The translations under genes were made by a program, and so were the position numbers. A model generated the notes under the pieces. It was not told where the DNA came from, made no database searches, and was given only the letters and a program-made list of their open reading frames with translations. Shown here in pieces: positions 13,444 to 20,722 of a stretch of DNA of 37,452 nt. The stretch covers positions 1-37,452 of the forward strand of contig CAADUO010000057.1 in assembly GCA_900752215.1 (NCBI GenBank), given 5' to 3'. The number at the start of each line of letters is the position of its first letter. The first letter of the stretch is position 1. The DNA is from an uncultured Collinsella sp. (lineage in GTDB: Bacteria; Actinomycetota; Coriobacteriia; Coriobacteriales; Coriobacteriaceae).

Positions 13444-15609
13444 ATGATGAGTGAGAGACGATTTTTTGAGGTTTCGCCCGAGCGTGCGGGGGCATATCAC
13501 AGTATCTCTAAGGCCTTGGAGGCAATTGATGAACTCTGTCCGAATGACGGACGGCCGGTGACAATCCGTATCGAGCCGGGTGAGTACCGCGAACGGGTCG
13601 AGATTCATCGACCGTATGTGACGCTGGTGGGCGAGACGGCTGACAGCGTGCGTATCGTGGGCAGTCTGGGCGCCAAGATGCCCTCGGGGGACGGATCGGG
13701 CATTGACGGAAAGCTCGGCACCTTTAGGACCTATACCGTTTTGGTCGATGCCGATGACGTGCGGCTCGAGAACCTCACAATCGTCAACGATGCCGGCGAC
13801 GGTCGCGAGGTGGGGCAGGCGATTGCCCTGTACGCCGACGGCGACCGTTTGGTGGTCGACACCTGTTGCATTACGGGGCGCCAGGACACGCTGTTTTTGG
13901 GCCCGTTGCCCCCGCGCGAAGTCAAACCGGGCGGATTCATTGGGCCCAAGCAGTTTGCGCCGCGTCGGGTGGGCCGTCAGTATTTTCGACGCTGCCGGAT
14001 TGAGGGCGACGTCGACTTTATCTTTGGCGGCGCGTGTGCCTATTTTGAGGGGTGCGAGATCCGCTCACTCAACCGCAATATGGATGTGAACGGTTACGTG
14101 ACGGCGGCATCGACGCCCGAGGGAGAGCCATATGGCTTCGTGTTCCACGGCTGCTCGTTTACAGCCGCGCAAGACGTGGCACCGGATTCGGTCTATTTGG
14201 GTCGTCCTTGGCGTGAGTGGGCCCAGACCGTGTTGATCGATTGCTGGCTGGGACAGCATATCAAGCGCGAAGGTTGGTGGGATTGGGCTAAGCCGGCGGC
14301 GCACGAGAGGACGCACTACGCTGGTGCAAGCCTACATGGCCCGGCGAGTGATGCCGAAAACTGGGTGCCATGGGCGCACGAGCTCGATGCGACAGCCACC
14401 ACCCGATACGCCCGCGAACAGGTGCTTTCCGGTGCGGACGGCTGGGACCCCGAAGGTGGCCCGGGCGACGCTGCGGAGACCGACAGTCTTTCCGATAACG
14501 GTCGTACGGTGCATATCGACACCTATTACGAAGACGAACTGGCGTTTCGTGAGCGCCTTAAGCGTGAGGGCCGCTCCGCCGCATTTAAGGGCACGACGCC
14601 CGAAGACTTTGAGGCATGGCAGATTGCGACGAGGGTTCGGCTGTTTGACCTGTTGGGCCTATCGATTATGGATCGCGTGTCGATTGAGGCGCGCGAACTC
14701 GATCGGGTGCAGATTGCCGGCGGTATCGTGCGCACCCATGCGATGCTGCAGGTGGAGCGCGACGTTTGGATGCCGTTCTACCTGCTCGAGCCGCAGTCGC
14801 CTAAGCTCGATGCGCGCGGCCGCAAGTGTTGCTATATCTGTCCGCATGGCCATCAGGGAGCAGGCGCCGCAAGTGTTGCGGGCGTGACGGGCGTGCCGGC
14901 GGTCGATGATGCTGTGCGTAAGTTCAATTACGACTACGGTCTACGTTTGGCGCGTATGGGTTACGTGACCGTCTGCCCCGACGCACGCGGTTGGGGATAC
15001 CGTCGTGACTGGAAGGGTCAGGGCGATGACGAGAACAGCTTTCTGCGCGGCACGTGCCTAAACCAGGCGCGCATGGCCGAGCCGCTGGGACTTACTGTTG
15101 CGGGCCTCAACGCCTGGGATAACATGCGTCTGATCGATTACCTAGAGGCGCGCGGCGACATTGCCATGGACGACCTGGGCTGTTTCGGCTTTTCGGGCGG
15201 CGGATACATGACGCTGTATCTGGCGGCGCTCGACCCACGCGTATGCAAGACGTTTGTCTCGGGCTACCTGTACGGTGTCGATGATTCGCTGCTGCACCTC
15301 AACGGCAATTGCAGCTGCAACTACACACCCGGACTTTGGCGCTTGCTCGACATGGGCGATATTGCCTCGCTTATTGCGCCGCGCCCGTTGTTAGTGCAGA
15401 GCTGCGAAGAAGATCATCTGAACGGTTCGCGCGGGCTGAAAAATGTCGATGAACAGCTCAAGATCGTGCGCGATGCCTACAAGTTGCTGGGCCGCAGAGA
15501 TGCTCTGCGGCACGAGGTGTGTCCGGGTGGACACCATCTGGGAGTGACACATCTTGTCGAGGATATCGAATGGCTCGATTCGCACGTTGCGAAATGCGAC
15601 CGTGCATAG
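13444..15609 (+). CDS. Pectin methylesterase (CE8) fused to an alpha/beta-hydrolase esterase
   Basis: A 721-residue two-domain enzyme. Residues about 5-320 are a CE8 pectinesterase beta-helix: GQAIALYADGDR, GRQDTLF (Gln147, Asp148), DFIFGG (Asp191) and GRPWREW (253-259) cover the catalytic aspartates, the Gln and the Arg. Residues about 355-720 are an alpha/beta-hydrolase of the acetyl-xylan-esterase/dienelactone-hydrolase type. Its nucleophile is in GFSGGG (Ser584), with a likely acid at Asp657 (SCEEDHLNG) and His697/698 (PGGHHLG). There is no signal peptide. The fusion would remove methyl esters and probably acetyl esters from oligogalacturonides in the cytoplasm before GH28/GH105 act. The second activity is inferred. 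Start ATG 13444 or 13447. The SGNH esterase gene follows 69 bp later in the same operon. Confidence 0.9.
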   Translation: MMSERRFFEVSPERAGAYHSISKALEAIDELCPNDGRPVTIRIEPGEYRERVEIHRPYVTLVGETADSVRIVGSLGAKMPSGDGSGIDGKLGTFRTYTVLVDADDVRLENLTIVNDAGDGREVGQAIALYADGDRLVVDTCCITGRQDTLFLGPLPPREVKPGGFIGPKQFAPRRVGRQYFRRCRIEGDVDFIFGGACAYFEGCEIRSLNRNMDVNGYVTAASTPEGEPYGFVFHGCSFTAAQDVAPDSVYLGRPWREWAQTVLIDCWLGQHIKREGWWDWAKPAAHERTHYAGASLHGPASDAENWVPWAHELDATATTRYAREQVLSGADGWDPEGGPGDAAETDSLSDNGRTVHIDTYYEDELAFRERLKREGRSAAFKGTTPEDFEAWQIATRVRLFDLLGLSIMDRVSIEARELDRVQIAGGIVRTHAMLQVERDVWMPFYLLEPQSPKLDARGRKCCYICPHGHQGAGAASVAGVTGVPAVDDAVRKFNYDYGLRLARMGYVTVCPDARGWGYRRDWKGQGDDENSFLRGTCLNQARMAEPLGLTVAGLNAWDNMRLIDYLEARGDIAMDDLGCFGFSGGGYMTLYLAALDPRVCKTFVSGYLYGVDDSLLHLNGNCSCNYTPGLWRLLDMGDIASLIAPRPLLVQSCEEDHLNGSRGLKNVDEQLKIVRDAYKLLGRRDALRHEVCPGGHHLGVTHLVEDIEWLDSHVAKCDRA

Positions 15610-15678
15610 TCCCTCGGCATGCTGCAAATAAACGGTACGTACCTGTATGGCCGCCAATGGGCGGATGAGGAGAAGACT

Positions 15679-16347
15679 ATGGAAACGAAGAACTTGAGGG
15701 AATCGACCATTTGCTGCTTTGGCGATTCGACCACATGGGGGGATAACGGATGCGGCGCAGGCGGCAACGACATCTCTTGGACTTCGCATCTGGGCGCGTT
15801 GCTGGGAGGTGCAGTCGTCGAGAACTTTGGCATCAAGGGTTCGCGTATCGCCATCAAGGCCGACCGTACCGATTCATTTGTCGAGCGCTTGGACGGCATC
15901 GACGATGCGGCCGATGTCTATGTTGTCTTTGGCGGCGTCAACGACTTTAGCCGCAACGTGCCGCTTGGCGAGTTGGGCAGCACCGATGTGCATGAGTTCT
16001 ATGGTGCGGTCGACTATCTGATCCGAACCATCACGGCGCGCTCACCTCAGGCAAAGCTCGTGTTTATGACGCCATGCAAGACGAGTGGTAAGCACGAGAA
16101 GGATATCCCGGCAAGCGATGAGGCGAACCATTTGGGTCTGACGCAAGACGCCTACGTGCGAGCGATGCTGGAGGTCTGTGACCGTTACTCCATTCCGGTG
16201 ATTGACCTGTATGCGCAAAGCGGCATCAGCCCGTTTTTGCCGGAGCACCGCGAGCTCTATATGCCGGACGGTCTGCATTACAGCCCGGCTGGCTATGAGC
16301 GCCTGGCGCATCGCATCGCCGCGGGCTTAGCCGCCGTTTGCCGTTAA
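15679..16347 (+). CDS. SGNH/GDSL-family esterase, likely pectin (rhamnogalacturonan-type) acetylesterase
   Basis: A 222-residue SGNH hydrolase. Block I is CFGDSTTWG (Ser17 nucleophile), block III is GGVND (85-89, Asn88 in the oxyanion hole) and block V is DGLHYSPAGY (Asp197, His200). Length and motifs suit small carbohydrate acetylesterases such as the CE12-like group. It has no signal peptide, so it would act in the cytoplasm. ATG 15679 follows GAGGAGAAG; the frame is open further upstream to 15619 but lacks a good ribosome site there. It lies downstream of the pectinesterase fusion, probably cotranscribed. The exact acyl substrate cannot be told from sequence. Confidence 0.87.
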   Translation: METKNLRESTICCFGDSTTWGDNGCGAGGNDISWTSHLGALLGGAVVENFGIKGSRIAIKADRTDSFVERLDGIDDAADVYVVFGGVNDFSRNVPLGELGSTDVHEFYGAVDYLIRTITARSPQAKLVFMTPCKTSGKHEKDIPASDEANHLGLTQDAYVRAMLEVCDRYSIPVIDLYAQSGISPFLPEHRELYMPDGLHYSPAGYERLAHRIAAGLAAVCR

Positions 16348-16359
16348 AAGTCTGCCGTT
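16334..16359 (+). promoter_or_regulatory. 21-bp direct-repeat element (CCGTT box pair) upstream of GH105
   Basis: CCGTT at 16334-16338 and 16355-16359 with interior GTTAAAAGTCTG fits the shared pattern. It overlaps the last codons of the SGNH gene, so the element extends into coding sequence. It ends 22 bp before the proposed -35. Confidence 0.5.
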
Positions 16360-16363
16360 CGCG

Positions 16364-16428
16364 GGGAATATAGGGTTAACGTTCACCCTATATTCCCTGT
16401 TCGCGTTACACTAGGGTTAACGTTCACC
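16364..16428 (+). promoter_or_regulatory. GH105 promoter with two LacI-type operators inside a tandem duplication
   Basis: Operators GGTTAACGTTCACC lie at 16374-16387 and 16415-16428, 41 bp apart. Both are embedded in the 17-mer TAGGGTTAACGTTCACC. The first operator sits in a larger perfect inverted repeat, GGGAATATAGGGT (16364-16376) and ACCCTATATTCCC (16385-16397). A likely -35 is TTCACC (16382-16387). The -10 is TACACT (16407-16412), with a longish 19-bp spacer. GTTCGCG occurs at 16357 and 16399, showing that about 42 bp were duplicated in tandem. Confidence 0.7.
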
Positions 16429-16454
16429 TATCATTAACGTCAGAGGGGACAGCA

Positions 16455-17693
16455 ATGGGTTGCAATCAAATCCTGGACCGTTATATCGAGCAGTTGATCG
16501 AAACCTCTACGCCGCAGGCGCCGGCCTGGAACATCGAAAAGCTCCGTGCCGGTAAGGAGAACACCTGGAACTATATCGACGGCTGCATGATCAAGGCGCT
16601 CATCGAGCTGTACGAGATCACGGGTGAGCAGCGCTACCTGACGTTCGCCGACGACTACATCGATTTCTTTGTCCAGGACGACGGTACCATCAAACATTAC
16701 AACCCCGAGGAGTACAACCTCGATAACGTTAACGCGGGCAAGACCCTCTACAAGCTCTATGACCTGGTGGGCAAGCCCAAGTATCGTGCGGCCATGGATA
16801 CCATCTATCGTCAGCTCGAAACCCAGCCGCGTACCAAAGAGGGCGTGTTTTGGCACAAGGCCGTCTACCCCAACCAGATCTGGCTCGACGGCATGTATAT
16901 GGCGCAGCCGTTCTACATGCAGTACGAGCTGAGTTTCCACAACCGTCGTGCCTGCTCAGATAGCTTCCATATGTTCCAGGTCGTGCACGACCTGATGCGC
17001 AACCCCCTCAATGGTCTGTACTATCACGCTTACGACGCGAGCCGCAAGCAGTTCTGGTGCGACCCGGTCACCGGCCTTTCGGCTAACTTCTGGCTGCGCG
17101 CCGAGGGCTGGTTTGCCATGGCGCTCATCGACACGTGGGAGCTTATGCCGCCTTCGATGTCGGCCGAGAAGGACGAGATCCGCAAGATGTTCCACGACCT
17201 GATTGACGCCATGCTGCCGTATCAAGACGAGAAGACCGGCATGTGGCATCAGGTCATCAACCTGCCCAATATCGCCCCCAACTACCTGGAGGAGTCGGGC
17301 AGCGCGATCTTTGCCAACGCCATCATGAAGGGCGTGCGTCTGGGCGTGTTGGGTGAGCGCTACTACCAGTACGGCCGTCGCGCCTTCGACGGCATCTGCG
17401 AGACCTGCCTGTCCGAGTATGACGGGCAGCTGGCGCTCGACAACATCTGCCTGGTTGCGGGCTTGGGAAACACCGCGCACCGCGAGGGCACGTTTGATTA
17501 CTACATGAGCGAACCCGTGGTCAAAAATGATGCAAAGGGTGTGGCGCCGCTGGTGCTTGCCTATATCGAGACCATGCATCACGACAAGCTGGCCGGTAAG
17601 CGCGATCCGCTCGCCCCCTCGGGCGTGTGCTCCATCGAGGACCCGTTTGGCGGATACACCCCGGGCATCAACGCTCATAAGGGATGTGAATAA
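16455..17693 (+). CDS. GH105 unsaturated galacturonyl/rhamnogalacturonyl hydrolase
   Basis: A 412-residue (alpha/alpha)6-barrel enzyme of glycoside hydrolase family 105 (YteR/YesR-like). It removes the 4,5-unsaturated galacturonate from the non-reducing end of pectate- or rhamnogalacturonan-lyase products. The catalytic-type aspartates are in WNYIDGCMIKAL (Asp42) and IWLDGMYMAQPF (Asp145), both at the positions expected from YteR (Asp88/Asp143 region). Many Trp/Tyr residues line the barrel. The length is typical. It has no signal peptide. The start ATG 16455 has GAGGGGA 6 bases upstream. Its promoter carries two galacturonate operators. The released product feeds the DhuI/KduD pair encoded at 30601-32192. 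Confidence 0.93.
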   Translation: MGCNQILDRYIEQLIETSTPQAPAWNIEKLRAGKENTWNYIDGCMIKALIELYEITGEQRYLTFADDYIDFFVQDDGTIKHYNPEEYNLDNVNAGKTLYKLYDLVGKPKYRAAMDTIYRQLETQPRTKEGVFWHKAVYPNQIWLDGMYMAQPFYMQYELSFHNRRACSDSFHMFQVVHDLMRNPLNGLYYHAYDASRKQFWCDPVTGLSANFWLRAEGWFAMALIDTWELMPPSMSAEKDEIRKMFHDLIDAMLPYQDEKTGMWHQVINLPNIAPNYLEESGSAIFANAIMKGVRLGVLGERYYQYGRRAFDGICETCLSEYDGQLALDNICLVAGLGNTAHREGTFDYYMSEPVVKNDAKGVAPLVLAYIETMHHDKLAGKRDPLAPSGVCSIEDPFGGYTPGINAHKGCE

Positions 17694-17694
17694 C

Positions 17695-18600
17695 GTGGGG
17701 GCTATTACTCCGGGCGTACGTTTGCACGACCTTCCGCAGGGGACCGTAGAGGAACGTATTCGCATGGCAGGAGAGCTGGGCTTTTCGTGCATTCAGCTGC
17801 CGAGCAAGGTACTCTACGCATCGATGGGGATTGATCGAGTCGGCCTGACCAGCGAGCTTGCCAACCATTTGCGTGCGGTGCTCGACGAGGCGGGCATTTC
17901 GGTTGCCGTGCTCGGCTGCTACAAGAATCTGGCGACGCCCGATCGACAACAGCTCATGGATAACATTGCCGAGTACGAGGCGTGCTTGAATTTTGCCCAG
18001 ATGCTCGGCGGATGCCCGGTTGGCACCGAGACCGGTCGTCCCAATGCGCAGAACCGCGTCGCGGGCGACCGCATGACCGACGAGGCACTCGATACGTTTG
18101 CAGACGGGCTTGCACGCGTCTGCGATCGGGCCGAGGCCGTGGGTGGGCAAATACTGATCGAGCCCGGTTGGAACGAGACGGTTAATACGCCAGATCGCTG
18201 CCGTGAGGTGCTGGAGCGCGTCTCGAGCCCGTCGCTCGGCGTGATCTATGACCCAGTGTCGCTGCTGCACCCCAGTGTCGTTGACGAAGCGCAGGAAATC
18301 ACAGCGCGCATGCTCTACTTATGCGGCAGTAAGATCCGCGCGCTGCACGCCAAGGATTTTGAGGTCGTTGATAACGAGGATGAAGCCGGTTGGTGCGACG
18401 GTACGGGTTCGCGTCTGGTGTGTCATGGCGTGGGCGAGACGGGACGATATGACTTTGAGCCCGTGGTGTCCTGGGCGGCTGCCGCCTGCCCTGGGATTCC
18501 CTGCGTGGTCGAGAACAGTGTGCCGGCGACGGCGGCTGACTGCCTGGCGACACTCGAGCACATGTCCGCTCGCTGCGGGGCTTCGCATCGCGAGTTATAG
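17695..18600 (+). CDS. Sugar phosphate isomerase/epimerase-like TIM-barrel protein
   Basis: A 301-residue xylose-isomerase-like TIM-barrel protein (AP-endonuclease-2 family fold). Likely metal ligands lie in LIEPGW (Glu), GVIYDPVS (Asp), ALHAKDF (His) and VVENS (Glu), which is the usual E-D-H-E pattern of this fold. The GTG at 17695 comes two bases after the GH105 stop codon and is preceded by AAGGGATG, so the two genes are translationally coupled. The frame is open upstream, but that part overlaps GH105. The substrate is unknown. Coupling to GH105 suggests isomerisation or epimerisation of an unsaturated uronate, a keto-uronate or rhamnogalacturonan-derived sugar. Confidence 0.8.
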   Translation: MGAITPGVRLHDLPQGTVEERIRMAGELGFSCIQLPSKVLYASMGIDRVGLTSELANHLRAVLDEAGISVAVLGCYKNLATPDRQQLMDNIAEYEACLNFAQMLGGCPVGTETGRPNAQNRVAGDRMTDEALDTFADGLARVCDRAEAVGGQILIEPGWNETVNTPDRCREVLERVSSPSLGVIYDPVSLLHPSVVDEAQEITARMLYLCGSKIRALHAKDFEVVDNEDEAGWCDGTGSRLVCHGVGETGRYDFEPVVSWAAAACPGIPCVVENSVPATAADCLATLEHMSARCGASHREL

Positions 18601-18702
18601 CATTGGCTTTTGCCGTGGCGGTCGATTAAGTTTGCCTGACTGGGGCAGCGGTGAAGGATCTTTATCGTCGCCCCATTGGATTGAATCAAAAAGGGGAGTT
18701 GC

Positions 18703-19920
18703 GTGGCTATCCACATTGTCGAAGAGGCGAATCGTTGCCTAGGTTGCAAAAGGGCATTCTGTCAGCTTAAGGGCTGCCCGGTTCAGACGCCTATTCCGCA
18801 GGTCATTGACCTGTTCAAACGGCGTCGTCTAGAAGAGGCGGGCGAGCTACTGTTCCAGAACAATCCCATGAGCGCGGTCTGCTCCATGGTGTGTAATCAT
18901 TCGGGCCAGTGCGAGGGCGCTTGCATTCAGGGCCGTAAGGGCGCACCCGTGCATTTTTCGAGCATCGAGAACTATATCTCGACAGCGTATTTGGACCGTA
19001 AGGAGTGGAAGCCCGCACCGTCGTGCGGTAAACAGATTGCCGTGGTCGGTTCCGGTCCCGCTGGTATTACCGTGGCTATCAAGATGGCCCAGCTGGGCTG
19101 TGCCGTCACGGTATTTGAGCAGCGCCCCGAGATTGGCGGTGTGCTGGAGTACGGTATCCCCGAGTTCCGTCTGCCGCGCTCGCTCGTGCAAAAGTACCGC
19201 CACGTAATGTGCTCGCTCGGCGTGCGCGTGCGTCCGTCGACCACCATCGGAGGTGCGCTCCACATCGACGACCTGCTGCGTGACGGCTACGATGCGGTCT
19301 TTGTTGGTACCGGTACTTGGCGAGCTCGAAAGCTGGGTATTCCCGGCGAGTCGCGCGGCAACGTGCTGTTTGGTATCGATTATCTGGTCGATCCTACGAG
19401 CGTGGCAATTGGGCAGAACGTGGCGGTTATCGGCGCCGGCAACGTGGCCATGGATGTTGCCCGCACAGCCCTGCGCTCGGGCGCTCGCAAGGTCACCGTG
19501 TATGCCCGATCGCGCCATATCTCTGCCATCGATGATGAGGTGGAGCTGACCGAGCTCGATGGTGCCGAGATTGTGTGCGGCAAGGCGATCTGTGCCATCG
19601 ACGATAACGGTCCGGTCTTCGAGACGGCTATCTTCGACGAGGAGAATAACGTGGTGGGCTACGAGGAAGAACTCGACCACGTGTCCGCCGACACGGTTGT
19701 GATTGCGGCGTCTCAGGTGCCCAAGGACAAACTCGTGCTTACAACGGGCGGTCTGGAGACCGACCATCGCGGTCTGCTTTCGGTCGACGAGCACGGCATG
19801 ACCACCGTGCCTGGTGTCTTTGCCGCCGGCGATGTGGTCAACGGCCCGCTCACTGTGGTCCACGCCGTAGCTGGCGCCAAGCTCGCCGTCGAAGGTATGA
19901 TTGCCTACCTGGGCCTCTAA
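18703..19920 (+). CDS. GltD-like NAD(P)H-dependent Fe-S flavoprotein (stand-alone)
   Basis: A 405-residue oxidoreductase resembling the small subunit of glutamate synthase. The N-terminal Fe-S domain has CLGCKRAFC (Cys12, 15, 20), GC at 25, and a second set at CSMVCNHSGQCEGAC (60-74). An FAD-binding motif GSGPAG lies at 116-121, a NAD(P)H-binding GAGNVAMD near residue 244, and GVFAAGDVV near the C-terminus closes the FAD site. GltD is about 450-470 residues, so this is a short version. No large subunit (gltB) lies nearby, so it may serve as an electron-transfer subunit (SudA/NfnB-like) for another partner. The start is GTG 18703 with AAGGGGAG upstream. The 102-bp gap before it holds only a weak TGGGGC/GCCCCA hairpin (about 18640-18676). 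Confidence 0.85.
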   Translation: MAIHIVEEANRCLGCKRAFCQLKGCPVQTPIPQVIDLFKRRRLEEAGELLFQNNPMSAVCSMVCNHSGQCEGACIQGRKGAPVHFSSIENYISTAYLDRKEWKPAPSCGKQIAVVGSGPAGITVAIKMAQLGCAVTVFEQRPEIGGVLEYGIPEFRLPRSLVQKYRHVMCSLGVRVRPSTTIGGALHIDDLLRDGYDAVFVGTGTWRARKLGIPGESRGNVLFGIDYLVDPTSVAIGQNVAVIGAGNVAMDVARTALRSGARKVTVYARSRHISAIDDEVELTELDGAEIVCGKAICAIDDNGPVFETAIFDEENNVVGYEEELDHVSADTVVIAASQVPKDKLVLTTGGLETDHRGLLSVDEHGMTTVPGVFAAGDVVNGPLTVVHAVAGAKLAVEGMIAYLGL

Positions 19921-19936
19921 CTCCATCCCGTCCATC

Positions 19937-20003
19937 AGTTGCGGTGAAATACGGACTGTTTTGGCTGTCAAAGGCCTTATCTACTCCGTATTCCACCGCA
20001 ACT
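19937..20003. repeat. 67-bp intergenic hairpin repeat, copy 1
   Basis: The arms are AGTTGCGGTGAAATACGGA (19937-19955) and TCCGTATTCCACCGCAACT (19985-20003), complementary at 18 of 19 positions, with a 29-base loop. It is nearly identical to copy 2 (28346-28412). It lies between the convergent ends of the GltD-like gene and kdpE, where it may serve as a two-way terminator; TTTTTGTG follows on the plus strand. Confidence 0.85.
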
Positions 20004-20017
20004 TTTTGTGGGGCGGG

Positions 20018-20722
20018 CTAGAGACGCTGCATGCGGTACCCGACACCCATGTGTGTCTGAATCATCTTGGGGTGAGAGGGGTCTGCCTCGATCTTCTTGC
20101 GCAGGGTGCGCATGAACACGCGCAGGCTCGCCAGATCGCTGTCCCAGCTCGTGCCCCATATCTCGCGGGTGATGAAGGTGTGGGTGAGCACCTTGTCGAC
20201 GTTTTTCGCCAGAAGGACGAGCAATTTGTACTCGGTTGGGGTGAGCGAGAGCTCGCGTCCGTCTTTCGTCGCGTATCCCGCGGCGTAGTCGATATGCAGC
20301 GGACCGTTGTCGAACGTGCTCGCTTCCGTCGACTCGCTCGACGCCATCGAGGAGCGCCTCAAATTCGCACGGACGCGCGCGAGCAACTCATCCACAGAAA
20401 AGGGCTTGGTGAGGTAGTCGTCTGCCCCCGCGTCAAGTGCTGCAATCTTGTCGGAATCTTCGGTGCGCGCCGAAATGACGATAATGGGGACTGCCGACCA
20501 GCTTCGGATCTTCGTGATGACCTCGATACCGTCAATATCGGGAAGGCCGAGGTCGAGCATGATGAGGCTGGGACCGTGCGACACCGCATCCATGATGGCG
20601 GCTTGGCCGTCGCAAACCTTGCTCACGACATAGCCGTGGAGGTCAAGCGCAGTCGAAACGAGGTTTTGAACGGTCGGGTCATCTTCGACCAGGAGGATGC
20701 GTGGCTTAGCGGCATTATTCAT
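20018..20722 (-). CDS. kdpE: KdpE response regulator
   Basis: A 234-residue OmpR-family response regulator. The receiver has the acidic pocket at VEDD (residues 12-15), the phosphoacceptor Asp57 (MLDLGLPDIDG) and Lys106 (DDYLTKPF). The C-terminal winged-helix domain has LSLTPTEYKLL and the family ending GVGYRM. It is the partner of KdpD and activates kdpFABC under potassium limitation or osmotic stress. ATG 20722 overlaps the end of kdpD by 8 bp, so translation is coupled. The longer open frame upstream runs antiparallel-out-of-frame through kdpD and is not used. Confidence 0.95.
   Translation of the reverse strand: MNNAAKPRILLVEDDPTVQNLVSTALDLHGYVVSKVCDGQAAIMDAVSHGPSLIMLDLGLPDIDGIEVITKIRSWSAVPIIVISARTEDSDKIAALDAGADDYLTKPFSVDELLARVRANLRRSSMASSESTEASTFDNGPLHIDYAAGYATKDGRELSLTPTEYKLLVLLAKNVDKVLTHTFITREIWGTSWDSDLASLRVFMRTLRKKIEADPSHPKMIQTHMGVGYRMQRL

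Noticed and set aside
16334..16454. Separate small gene in the SGNH-GH105 gap
   Set aside because: The whole gap is taken up by operators, the promoter and the activator-like element, with no frame carrying a start and ribosome site.
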